From an uncultured bacterium (GTDB lineage: Bacteria > Patescibacteriota > Minisyncoccia > Phycocordibacterales > UBA918): a stretch of 15,362 nt of DNA. Numbering within the stretch: the stretch's first letter is position 1; each line of letters opens with the position of its first letter. The notes beneath the pieces were generated by a model. The model was given only the letters and a program-made list of their open reading frames with translations, ran no database searches and had not been told where the DNA came from. Location: positions 1 through 15,362 of the forward strand of contig CAIMDH010000140.1 in assembly GCA_903839715.1 (NCBI GenBank). Reading direction: 5' to 3'. Below are positions 1 through 6,452 of this stretch, one piece after another. The translations under genes were made by a program, and so were the position numbers.

Positions 1-588
1 GGACTGATACTGCTAGCACCGCAAATCGAACGGTTATTTTTGTGGGTACCTGATGTAGTAAGTGTGCGTTCGTTTCTGGTAGCTACCATTGCGACACAGA
101 TTGCTGTCTTACCATTACTGTTGTATCAGATGGGAGAAATTTCAGTTGTCTCGATAATTGTAAATGTGCTGGTGTTGCCGATGGTGCCGGTGGCGATGCT
201 ACTCACTTTTAGTACTGGATTGTTGGCATTTGTGTTGCCGCTACTCGCATCACTCTCTGCGTACCTCGCGTACTGGTCATTGTGGTACATCACTACTATC
301 GCGCAGTGGTTTGCGTCTGTACCCTTTGCTTCTTTTGCCGTGCCAGCCTTTTCAGTCTGGGTGATTCCAGTAGCATATGCAGTACTTGGGTATGGTTTGT
401 GGTTTTTGTACCGGTATCACACACCATCTCCGGTGCCAGCGGGCTCCAAACTGTTGACTAAACAAGAGACAACAGCACTGGTTGACGAGTGGGAGATTGT
501 CGAGGAGTCAGAACCAGCAATCACAAAAAAAGCAGGAGTTAAAACCCCTGCTGTTCATGAGACTGAAGTCCCTATTTTCTTTCGTTAA
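1..588 (+). CDS. comEC: ComEC/Rec2-type competence membrane channel, 3' part
   Basis: The frame is open from the first base of the window, so the gene starts upstream; 195 residues are visible. The sequence shows several hydrophobic segments and the hallmark of the ComEC 'competence' domain, QIAVLPLLLYQMGEIS followed by NVLVLPMVPVAM. In this family the domain forms the inner-membrane channel that takes up single-stranded DNA. The protein ends in a hydrophilic tail of about 50 residues with no metallo-beta-lactamase domain, whereas long ComEC proteins usually carry one at the C-terminus. A separate gene at 7083-7970 encodes that domain. The stop codon overlaps the stop of the convergent superoxide dismutase gene. 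Confidence 0.88.
   Translation, partial: GLILLAPQIERLFLWVPDVVSVRSFLVATIATQIAVLPLLLYQMGEISVVSIIVNVLVLPMVPVAMLLTFSTGLLAFVLPLLASLSAYLAYWSLWYITTIAQWFASVPFASFAVPAFSVWVIPVAYAVLGYGLWFLYRYHTPSPVPAGSKLLTKQETTALVDEWEIVEESEPAITKKAGVKTPAVHETEVPIFFR
524..552 (-). terminator. Rho-independent terminator of the superoxide dismutase gene
   Basis: Read on the minus strand, AGCAGGGG and CTCCTGCT form an 8-bp stem with one G-U pair around a 6-base loop, followed by seven T. It lies about 30 bases past the sod stop codon and inside the coding sequence of the comEC tail. Confidence 0.8.
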
Positions 589-1160
589 ACCCGTGCCGCT
601 ACTACTTCCCAGTTGAGGTTACGGAAGAAGGCGTCGACATATTCCTTCTTACGACTTGGCGGAACATCGAGCATGTAAGAGTGTTCCCACATATCAAGAC
701 CAAGAACAATATCTAGATCAGCGAGTTGTCCGAGCTGTTGTTCGTCTACCCAGGTTTGCACGAGCTGATTGGTTTGGCGGTCGATGTAGAGCATAGCCCA
801 GCCGACACCGCGTGTCATAGCAATCTTAGTAAAGCGTACTTGCCAAGCTTCGACACTACCCCATTGTGCTTCCATTAGGTCTTTTAATGTTCCAGCCGGA
901 AGTGGCTTGGCACCACCTTCAAACTGGGTGAAGTAGTACTCATGGTTGCGCATACCACCAAACTCAAAACCAAAACGTCGCTGCATTTCGGAAATAGCGT
1001 AGCCGTTGTTTTCCGGGTCAGAACTAAAAGCAGTAATCTTTTCGTAGATCAAATTGGCGTGTTTCACATAACCATTGTAGAGACCAATATGTTCCTCAAT
1101 AGTTTGTTTACTAATCCCATCAAGCTCCGGAATATCAAATGTTTTTGGTGTGTAGTGCAT
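585..1160 (-). CDS. sod: Fe/Mn-family superoxide dismutase
   Basis: The 191-residue protein has the normal length of the Fe/Mn family, which converts superoxide to oxygen and hydrogen peroxide. All four metal ligands are visible: His24 (IEEHIGLYNGYV), His73 (MRNHEYYF), Asp156 and His160 (DMWEHSYMLD). The first helix is one residue shorter than in E. coli SodB. By my alignment the second-shell positions are Gly69 and Gln141, the Mn-type arrangement, so manganese or dual metal use is plausible. There is no signal peptide, so the enzyme is cytosolic. The gene is tail-to-tail with comEC and divergent from the large gene at 1216. Confidence 0.95.
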   Translation of the reverse strand: MHYTPKTFDIPELDGISKQTIEEHIGLYNGYVKHANLIYEKITAFSSDPENNGYAISEMQRRFGFEFGGMRNHEYYFTQFEGGAKPLPAGTLKDLMEAQWGSVEAWQVRFTKIAMTRGVGWAMLYIDRQTNQLVQTWVDEQQLGQLADLDIVLGLDMWEHSYMLDVPPSRKKEYVDAFFRNLNWEVVAARV

Positions 1161-1182
1161 AATGTATTACTTTATAGTTTTT

Positions 1183-1191
1183 AGTATACCA
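1183..1191 (-). promoter_or_regulatory. Extended -10 promoter of sod
   Basis: On the minus strand TGG precedes TATACT, an extended -10 element. No good -35 box is seen. It predicts a leader of about 16 bases before the sod ATG at 1160. A TATAAA closer to the ATG (1171-1176) is an alternative. Confidence 0.5.
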
Positions 1192-1200
1192 GAATGTGAG

Positions 1201-1209
1201 TGATATACT
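1201..1209 (+). promoter_or_regulatory. Extended -10 promoter, probably leaderless, of the 878-residue gene
   Basis: TGATATACT is an extended -10 element. TATACT ends six bases before the ATG at 1216, so transcription should begin at or within a base of the start codon. No Shine-Dalgarno sequence is possible there. Confidence 0.55.
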
Positions 1210-1215
1210 TCATTT

Positions 1216-3852
1216 ATGTATAAAGAAGGTCGATTTAATAATCTCATTAAAGACAGCTCTCAGAGATATGAGTTTTTTGATATCAAAAAAACTGAAATGA
1301 TTGATGCTAGAGATAATATTAATAACTCAATTGATTTTCAAGTATCAGTTAGAAAAGTTTCATTAGATGACGATGACGTGATGATAAAAATTGATTTATC
1401 TGATAACGAAGAAGCAATAGATGAGATTATAGACGTAAGGTGGTCGGATCTGACATTTCAAAGCAAAATGCATCTACTACATTCTTCAATTAGCTTTTGC
1501 TCAGTTCAGAATGAACATGGTGGTTTTGATGAGGACGATACTTTTGTAGGCTCTACAGAACTTATTAATTATTGTGCTGGAAATGAGAGTAACTTTTTTT
1601 TGCATAGCTACGCTCAGAGTTTTTTGGTAGAAAGTCATCGTAAAGAAGCTAGTACAGAAAGAAAAAGAATCGTAGTTTCAAAATTATGGTCTTCATCGGT
1701 GTCTTATGCAACTGAAAATAATATTTATGATCCTGAAACTGTTCGTGGAGAACAACTAACAATGTTTGGTACGACTGAATTAACTAGTATAACTTTACCG
1801 AGACATGTAGATGGACCAGAAGATTTAACTGATGAAGAGTGTAATAAAATTTATGACCGTCTGGTTTCCGATAAAGAATTTTTATATGATGTATATTTCA
1901 GTAAACATCTTTTAGAAGCCGAAGAATGGACTGATGCTCATAGAGATAGTGATTTCGAAAATGCATTTTTACCAGATTCAGTTCAAAATCTTTTATTTAG
2001 TGCCGAAAATTACTGGGAAGTACACGATGCGGGGGATTTTCGTTTTTCTGTTTGCAAGCTAAGTAGTGATACTCGTGGGTTGTATCGTGATTTTACTGGT
2101 GAGATGGTAGATTTGTTCCATGATGTTGCATTGCCTGAGATTGCTCCTGACGTAGACGCTTGTGCGTTATTTAGAGATATTGATGGTTTAATTTCTTCAA
2201 TCAGTCTAGATGGCGTTAGTATAACTGTAGAAGGTTTACAATATTCAGAAATATTAAAGACATACCCAAGACTCTTAGAACAGTTGCCTAGTGACGTTTT
2301 TGATATGCTTCTTTCGTATTGTGAAAAATATGAAATATTTGAAGCAAAAATCGATGACTATGAAAAACAGACTAGTACATTTAACACGGCTAACAATTCA
2401 CCTTACGGTAGTGAATACTCATATTCCCAGGTGAGAAAGTCTTCCCAAGTGAAAGAGGATTTACAGACATTGGAAATAGAATATGATTTATTAATATCCG
2501 CACTCAAAAATTGGGGCAAAGAGACGCTCGCTACCAGGACTATACCCCAAACACCATTTTGTGACCTGATGCCAAATACTGTTGACGCAAAACAAGCATT
2601 AATAGATGAGTCTACGTACAAAATCTTTACTTCAATGCGCATGAGGGAGTCAATGGAAAGATATTTTGGTTTCTCCTATGTAGATTTAACAACAAGGAAT
2701 CAGTTACAATTAATAAACTTCTTAACACGCAATAACACAGACAGGGTTGATAGAGTTAGAGACTTTACAAAATTATATGGCACAAATGGTTTGCGCACTT
2801 TCCTTGCTCTGGAGCGAAGTGACGAAACATTTGGTGATCATATAGTTACTTTTGGTCAGCGTAGTGATGTCGCTGGTTCAGTATTTAAATATTATGGAGA
2901 GCTGCTTAATAGTGCTGACCGAGCAGAAGCTTTGGTGAAAGAGGTTGCAAACTGTGAGGGTAATACGTGTGTAGAGCTCGCAGACCAAGTCCGTGAGAAC
3001 ATCTTGAATAGAGCACAAAAAGATCTTGAAAAAGCAGTGCGCTCAAATAATCCTGATGAGATAGCGGAACAAGTCGAAACGTATGTGGCGGAAGCTAAAG
3101 AATATGTCGCTCTCCTCCAAGAAGTCGGTGCTGGAAAGATTGAGAATATCCCTTCAGGTGAGGTTACTACAGTCGAGCAGGAAAGAATGAGGAATTTACT
3201 CCAAGCAAATTATCGGAAAGCCTATCCTGAGTTAGAGAGTGGCGATTTCAAAAGGGCAGTGGCAGGTTCATTAGATAAAAGTTTTCATAATCCTAGTACA
3301 ACTTTTCGTGTCTTGCGTGATAGAGATAGAATTGTGAGTTACAATCGCTTTGATATATTACAGGATTACACAGGCAGAGAAGTTTCCTACTTCGGCTCCT
3401 TTAATGCAGATCCTGCGTACAGTGGTGTGGGAGGTATTATGCTTGAGCAAACTATTAAGGATGAGCTCGAAAGTGGTAGATCCATGATGGCTCATTGTGA
3501 TCCAACTCAAGCAATCACTAAGAAATATATCGAGGACGGTTTTGTAGCGACAGCTTATTATAGCTTAGCAGGTAAACCCAGTTTTGAGATTTGGCGTTCT
3601 AATGATTCATCTACTCAGTTGGAAAGCAAGGATAAGACTTTTGATGATCTGATAGGTTTGGCTAATGCATCTAAAAATATTATTGTCCGTACACAAGCCG
3701 AACAAGAAACTTATCTTGAGTTACAGTATGGCAACGTACTCACGCGCTATTTCACTCACCAAGGTAAAACTTTTCTGGTATTTGAAAAAATACCAGAAAA
3801 ACTTCGAAGTGATTTTACTCCACCACAGCAAGAACTAAAAAAAGCCGCCTAA
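1216..3852 (+). CDS. Large 878-residue protein with a GNAT-like C-terminal region
   Basis: I cannot name the function. Residues 1-250 are acidic and without a recognisable motif. Residues about 500-570 include a YGTNGLRTFLALE segment (521-533), a style I associate with long proteins of CPR bacteria. Residues about 565-650 are charged and helical, probably coiled coil. Residues 697-855 resemble a GNAT acyltransferase: a motif-A-like strand and loop (FNADPAYSGVGGIMLEQ, 729-745) and a motif-B-like segment (CDPTQAITKKYIEDGF, 761-776). There is no signal peptide or membrane segment. The DNA is much more AT-rich than downstream genes (15 of 60 bases are G or C at 1261-1320). The gene converges on the TrmB-type gene with a 4-base overlap. 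The existence of the gene is certain; the acetyltransferase call is tentative. Confidence 0.75.
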   Translation: MYKEGRFNNLIKDSSQRYEFFDIKKTEMIDARDNINNSIDFQVSVRKVSLDDDDVMIKIDLSDNEEAIDEIIDVRWSDLTFQSKMHLLHSSISFCSVQNEHGGFDEDDTFVGSTELINYCAGNESNFFLHSYAQSFLVESHRKEASTERKRIVVSKLWSSSVSYATENNIYDPETVRGEQLTMFGTTELTSITLPRHVDGPEDLTDEECNKIYDRLVSDKEFLYDVYFSKHLLEAEEWTDAHRDSDFENAFLPDSVQNLLFSAENYWEVHDAGDFRFSVCKLSSDTRGLYRDFTGEMVDLFHDVALPEIAPDVDACALFRDIDGLISSISLDGVSITVEGLQYSEILKTYPRLLEQLPSDVFDMLLSYCEKYEIFEAKIDDYEKQTSTFNTANNSPYGSEYSYSQVRKSSQVKEDLQTLEIEYDLLISALKNWGKETLATRTIPQTPFCDLMPNTVDAKQALIDESTYKIFTSMRMRESMERYFGFSYVDLTTRNQLQLINFLTRNNTDRVDRVRDFTKLYGTNGLRTFLALERSDETFGDHIVTFGQRSDVAGSVFKYYGELLNSADRAEALVKEVANCEGNTCVELADQVRENILNRAQKDLEKAVRSNNPDEIAEQVETYVAEAKEYVALLQEVGAGKIENIPSGEVTTVEQERMRNLLQANYRKAYPELESGDFKRAVAGSLDKSFHNPSTTFRVLRDRDRIVSYNRFDILQDYTGREVSYFGSFNADPAYSGVGGIMLEQTIKDELESGRSMMAHCDPTQAITKKYIEDGFVATAYYSLAGKPSFEIWRSNDSSTQLESKDKTFDDLIGLANASKNIIVRTQAEQETYLELQYGNVLTRYFTHQGKTFLVFEKIPEKLRSDFTPPQQELKKAA

Positions 3853-4649
3853 ACCACTTCTCCGCTACTGAGCTTCCACAAACTTTCAAAAAGATATTTG
3901 TGTGTATTTGCAATGTACAGATCGGTAACGATTACTCCCATCATGTATTCGTCGGTGAGGGTGATATAGGACACCTTATTGTCATATATCTGTACCACCG
4001 TCTGGAATGGTGAAAAGCCATCAGAAGCAGAGATAAGCTTGGTGTTGGTTACTTTCCCATCATACGATTTAAGAAACTTTCGTGCGTCTGGTGAATCAAT
4101 TACCAGTCCACGTTTTTTAACATCCCGTTCTTCACGCAGGGTGGAATACTCCGCATTAAGTGCTGGAATGTATTTGATAATTGCTTCAAGATCAGCATAA
4201 GTGAGTATTTCTTCGGTGGCAGAAAGACTATCCATGAGTACTTCCCATACACCATCTTCCCCTTCATAGAACTGCACCCCCGGCTTTCCGACACTAAGGT
4301 TAAAGAGGGATGAGAGTTTGCCTGAAGTAGCAATAAACTGCTTTTTCGTACGTTCAATACGCTCTTTTTGCTCATCTATTACTTTAGTAATAGCTACTGG
4401 GTGTTTGGGGGTGAACTTTGCAATCTTGCCGGTCTCCTCAGTCTTTGAGGCTAAATCAAAACCAATTAACTCCTCGAGTACCTTATATACCAACGGCCGA
4501 GACAGATTGGTACCACTTGGGATTGTCTTAGCAATAGCGCTCGCGGGGGATTCTCCGAGCTTTAAGAGGACCTCATACACGACAGCCTGCTCTTTGGAGA
4601 GGCCAGTATCGGTGATTTCTTTTGTATATTCTAATTGAATCATACCCAT
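3849..4649 (-). CDS. TrmB-family transcriptional regulator
   Basis: The protein has 266 residues. Residues about 10-80 form a winged helix: GLSKEQAVVYEVLLKLGESP, then a recognition segment with SRPLVYKVLEEL. This matches the TrmB N-terminal DNA-binding domain, known from sugar-responsive regulators of archaea and common in CPR genomes. Residues about 90-115 are a charged helix suited to dimerisation. Residues 120-260 resemble the phospholipase-D-like sensor part of such regulators (QFYEGEDGVWEVL, TYADLEAI). The ligand cannot be read from the sequence. A long palindrome upstream suggests autoregulation. The ATG at 4649 is followed by a second ATG two codons on, which is an alternative start. 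Confidence 0.82.
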   Translation of the reverse strand: MGMIQLEYTKEITDTGLSKEQAVVYEVLLKLGESPASAIAKTIPSGTNLSRPLVYKVLEELIGFDLASKTEETGKIAKFTPKHPVAITKVIDEQKERIERTKKQFIATSGKLSSLFNLSVGKPGVQFYEGEDGVWEVLMDSLSATEEILTYADLEAIIKYIPALNAEYSTLREERDVKKRGLVIDSPDARKFLKSYDGKVTNTKLISASDGFSPFQTVVQIYDNKVSYITLTDEYMMGVIVTDLYIANTHKYLFESLWKLSSGEVV

Positions 4650-4660
4650 ACGATAGCATA

Positions 4661-4705
4661 TTTATCGTTATTGTCACGTGACTATGACAATTATATGTTG
4701 ATAAA
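4661..4705. promoter_or_regulatory. Palindromic operator candidate upstream of the TrmB-type gene
   Basis: TTGTCA (4671-4676) and TGACAA (4685-4690) form an inverted repeat, with the perfect palindrome GTCACGTGAC at 4673-4682. An outer pair, TTTATC (4661-4666) and GATAAA (4700-4705), extends the symmetry to 45 bases. It lies 12 bases before the regulator's start codon and is a natural autoregulatory site. A minus-strand promoter (GTGACA, 16 bases, TATCGT) would run through it. Confidence 0.5.
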
Positions 4706-4747
4706 TAAGCGACTATAACATTATTAATAAGTGTATTCACAGAATAA

Positions 4748-4767
4748 CTAAGTAGTCTGTTACTTAG
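4748..4767. promoter_or_regulatory. Inverted repeat touching the -35 box of the structured-RNA promoter
   Basis: CTAAGTA (4748-4754) and TACTTAG (4761-4767) are a perfect 7-bp inverted repeat with a 6-base spacer. It ends two bases before the -35 box at 4770. There is no T-run, so it reads as a protein-binding site more than as a terminator. Confidence 0.45.
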
Positions 4768-4769
4768 AA

Positions 4770-4798
4770 TTGACAATACAATATAAATCTGCTATAGT
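4770..4798 (+). promoter_or_regulatory. Strong sigma70-type promoter of the structured transcript
   Basis: TTGACA (4770-4775), a 17-base spacer and TATAGT (4793-4798), with TGC just before the -10 box. This is the best promoter match in the window. The predicted start is near 4805. No gene begins for another 670 bases. Confidence 0.85.
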
Positions 4799-4810
4799 AT
4801 ATGCAGTTAA

Positions 4811-5266
4811 GAGAGAGATCTTTACAAGGAATTCTAGAGAGAGAAGTGAGCCGAGAGGCTCATCCTAGGAATAGGCGGTGACCACAGCCGAAAGTGTGGC
4901 AGACAAGGAGCTAAAGGAACTACTCATTTCTCAATCTTTAATTCGTTTGCACGATGTGTCTGGTGGGCTGCAAACCACACCAACCTCCGGGTCGTTTCAG
5001 AATGACAAGGAGTACACATCACCCGAGTAATCTCGAGCCTTGGTTCGAGAGGACATCGATCGGCTGGAAGTGATTAACCACCACTTCTTGCTGAAAATGT
5101 CCTTCATGCTTCATAAGACGCTAGAGCCGACATAGATAGAATGGTTGGCTAGTGCAGAAGAAGAGAGAGGGATTCTTTGATAATCGAATATCAAGTCTAC
5201 AATTATTAGAACAAAATGAGAGAGGTTCTAATAATATGTAGCAGGCAATGACTACCTTAGAGAGAG
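4811..5266 (+). repeat. Five dispersed GAGAGAG motifs
   Basis: Copies lie at 4811-4818, 4836-4845, 5162-5169, 5218-5224 and 5259-5266. The last two occupy the loops of perfect hairpins. All are complementary to the pyrimidine loop at 6419-6428 in the terminal hairpin; the second copy matches over nine bases. Confidence 0.8.
4847..5056 (+). other. 5' leader hairpins, first half
   Basis: TGAGCC-GAGA-GGCTCA (4847-4862) is followed directly by CCTA-GGAA-TAGG (4864-4875); both loops are GNRA. Then come CCACA/TGTGG (4882-4886, 4895-4899), GTTTGCA/TGCAAAC (4945-4951, 4969-4975), GTCGTT-TCAG-AATGAC (4991-5006) inside CTCC/GGAG (4985-4988, 5009-5012), and TCTCGAG/TTCGAGA (5031-5037, 5044-5050). CGAG at 5024-5027 could compete for CTCG at 5032-5035, a possible switch. 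Confidence 0.7.
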
Positions 5267-5440
5267 GGTAGTCGCCGCCTGAAACTATGGAAATATTCTT
5301 CTTTGGTTTCAGGCGGCTAAAACGCCGACCAAACCAAGGTATGCCCGTACCTAATTTAACTGACCTTCACGCCGGGCATTGTGTGTGGAGATAATTCTGT
5401 GTGTTTTGTGTACTAACGCGTGGTACATAAACCACACCTT
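5051..5440 (+). other. 5' leader hairpins, second half
   Basis: GGACAT/ATGTCC (5051-5056, 5097-5102) encloses GAAGTG/CACTTC (5067-5072, 5082-5087). AGCCGAC/GTTGGCT lies at 5125-5131 and 5144-5150, and TTTGATA/TATCAAG at 5176-5182 and 5189-5195. An 11-bp perfect stem lies at 5202-5212/5225-5235, a 7-bp stem at 5250-5256/5267-5273 and a 12-bp perfect stem at 5274-5285/5306-5317. ATGCCCG/CGGGCAT is at 5341-5347/5373-5379. A 15-bp stem with one mismatch and one G-U pair lies at 5399-5413/5423-5437, its loop holding the palindrome ACGCGT. The 12-bp stem has no T-run and is not a terminator. Confidence 0.75.
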
Positions 5441-5459
5441 CATCAACCTACCCAAAAAA

Positions 5460-5478
5460 TAAGGAGGCCATCATGGCC
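5460..5478 (+). promoter_or_regulatory. Strong Shine-Dalgarno site with the start codon in a small hairpin
   Basis: TAAGGAGG (5460-5467) ends five bases before the ATG at 5473 and fixes the start. GGCC at 5466-5469 can pair with GGCC at 5475-5478, placing ATCAT, with the first two bases of the start codon, in a 5-base loop. Just upstream (5441-5459) is an A/C-rich stretch without hairpins. Confidence 0.7.
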
Positions 5479-6171
5479 AGTGGATACGACGTTTACTTTA
5501 GAGTAACTGGAAGCTCTTCGGAAGAGCCTCCTGTGTCATATAGCTTGGGTCTATACTGGACCTCAGGAAATCAAACTGACTTCCGTCTAGACGTAAGTCT
5601 AGATAGTGGTCTTGATGCGTTGCGAACCGCATACTCGGGGCTTCCTGGTCTGGGTGGTCACAGGGAACTGTGGCTTCGGGCAACTTTGTCTGGAGCCAAC
5701 TCTGTTGCCAAGTCGGCAGCAGAGTTGCTTCTCAGCCGGTATTCGGCTGAGAAGCAAAAGAAATGTCCCGTCTTCAGACGGGACCATGGAGCGACAGTCG
5801 GGGAATGGATTCGCGAGAATCGCTTCCCTAACGGAGAGGAAATGGCTGGCTATGCTGGTGTCTATCTGAACTCCCTGTTTTTGGATTATTGGGAGTCCTT
5901 GGCCATTGCGGCTGAGGAGTGGCCCAGGGCCAGGTGGGGAGTCTGCCCCAAAGTAACTACCCTTAAGGTCCATGACCTCAAGGGTAACGAACTCGGCAGG
6001 CAAGATGCCTGTCGGGTGCTGGATATCGCGGAGAGGTATTCCCGCGATGTCAATGTAGGCCAATATCTGGGAGCTTCTAGTCGCAAATTCGCACCAATGG
6101 TCATCAAAATGGCGAATGGTGAGCAGGTCGAATGCGAAGACATGTATCATGTCTCCAAATTTGTAAAGTAG
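5473..6171 (+). CDS. Unknown 232-residue protein encoded inside the structured RNA
   Basis: I do not recognise this protein. It is soluble-looking, with no signal peptide or membrane segment. Residues 1-45 look beta-rich, 74-97 form a probable helix ending in basic residues, and 121-155 form a long helix (about 121-149) rich in Trp, Tyr and Leu. There are four cysteines (98, 158, 180, 221), too scattered for an obvious metal site. The coding strand is supported by the Shine-Dalgarno site and the unbroken frame. G+C content is higher than in nearby genes (35 of 60 bases at 5641-5700). By hand count about 300 of the 699 coding bases sit in local stems, so codons seem chosen for pairing as well as protein. 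A long minus-strand frame is a by-product of the inverted repeats. An RNA-binding partner role is only a guess. Confidence 0.75.
   Translation: MASGYDVYFRVTGSSSEEPPVSYSLGLYWTSGNQTDFRLDVSLDSGLDALRTAYSGLPGLGGHRELWLRATLSGANSVAKSAAELLLSRYSAEKQKKCPVFRRDHGATVGEWIRENRFPNGEEMAGYAGVYLNSLFLDYWESLAIAAEEWPRARWGVCPKVTTLKVHDLKGNELGRQDACRVLDIAERYSRDVNVGQYLGASSRKFAPMVIKMANGEQVECEDMYHVSKFVK
5509..5828 (+). other. Hairpins within the coding sequence, first half
   Basis: Stems in order: GGA plus GCTCTT/AAGAGC (5509-5531); TATAG/CTATA (5539-5555); TCTAGAC-GTAA-GTCTAGA (5586-5603); ATGCGTT with AAC and GCAT (5615-5632); CACAG-GGAA-CTGTG (5659-5672); CAACTCTGTTGCC with GGCAGCAGAGTTG, 13 bp with one G-U (5697-5727); TTGCTTCTCAGCCG with its perfect 14-bp complement around GTATT (5725-5757), sharing three bases with the previous stem; GTCCCGTC-TTCA-GACGGGAC (5765-5784); and GGGAA plus GATTC-GCGA-GAATC plus TTCCC (5801-5828). 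Confidence 0.85.
5870..6154 (+). other. Hairpins within the coding sequence, second half
   Basis: Stems in order: ACTCCC/GGGAGT (5870-5896); CCT plus GGCCA with TGGCC plus AGG (5897-5928); TGGGG/CCCCA (5935-5950); TACCCTT plus AGGTC, loop CAT, 12 bp with one A-C mismatch (5958-5986); ACTCGGCAGGCA with TGCCTGTCGGGT, 12 bp with two G-U pairs and loop AGA (5991-6017); GATATCGCGG/CCGCGATGTC (6022-6051); nested ATTCGC/GCGAAT within TCGCA/TGCGA (6081-6137); and AGACATG-TAT-CATGTCT (6138-6154). Confidence 0.85.
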
Positions 6172-6380
6172 AAGAAATAGGTTTCATGTGCTTGACCTAT
6201 GATCTTCGGCTGTGAAGCCATAAGATCAAAATAGAGCACTCCTTTACTACATCAGCATGGAGGTCAATGCAGATGAGTGGGTTTGGTTACCCGCGCCAGG
6301 TCTTTGCTCGATTACCTATGGTTAAAAATCGAGCTATTTATTCGAATCATTATTAGTAGTGATTCGATAGATAGAATTAA
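6172..6380 (+). other. 3' structured region after the unknown gene
   Basis: This 210-base non-coding stretch continues the hairpin chain: ATAGGT/ACCTAT (6177-6200); GATCTT plus GGCT-GTGA-AGCC plus AAGATC (6201-6227), another GNRA loop; CATC plus GCAT with ATGC plus GATG, one A-A mismatch (6250-6275); GGGT/ACCC (6279-6292); GCTCGATT/AATCGAGC (6306-6334); and TCGAATCA/TGATTCGA (6342-6367). No open frame of note. Confidence 0.75.
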
Positions 6381-6392
6381 ATAATTTGATAC

Positions 6393-6452
6393 CAAAACAC
6401 AGAGCGCACCTACAGGCGTTTCTCTCTCCGCTTCTGTGCTCTCTGTGTTTTG
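6393..6452 (+). terminator. 3'-terminal hairpin with a CTCTCTC loop; possible terminator
   Basis: CAAAACACAGAG (6393-6404) pairs perfectly with CTCTGTGTTTTG (6441-6452). Past a single C/T mismatch, GCAC/GTGC continues the stem, and a further short stem (6414-6418/6429-6433) presents the 10-base loop TTTCTCTCTC. No T-tract follows beyond the TTTTG of the arm itself, so termination here is likely but not certain. Confidence 0.6.

Noticed and set aside
4954..5073. A 39-codon frame starting ATGTGTCTGGTG in the leader.
   Set aside because: No ribosome binding site, and it runs across several perfect stems; most likely chance.
4811..5266. The GAGAGAG repeats as a CRISPR array.
   Set aside because: The repeats are seven to ten bases and irregularly spaced, and there are no cas genes.
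5274..5317. The 12-bp perfect stem as a terminator of the leader.
   Set aside because: It is followed by TAAAACG with no T-run, and the gene lies downstream.
4805..5460. tmRNA, RNase P RNA, SRP RNA, or a group I or II intron.
   Set aside because: None of their conserved cores is present (no tRNA-like end, no GAGGAAAGTCC-type core, no SRP-type loop, no intron catalytic core), and it has its own promoter.
5599..6150. A 183-codon open frame on the minus strand opposite the unknown gene.
   Set aside because: It has no ribosome binding site, and the inverted repeats make both strands similar; the plus-strand frame is longer and has a strong Shine-Dalgarno site.
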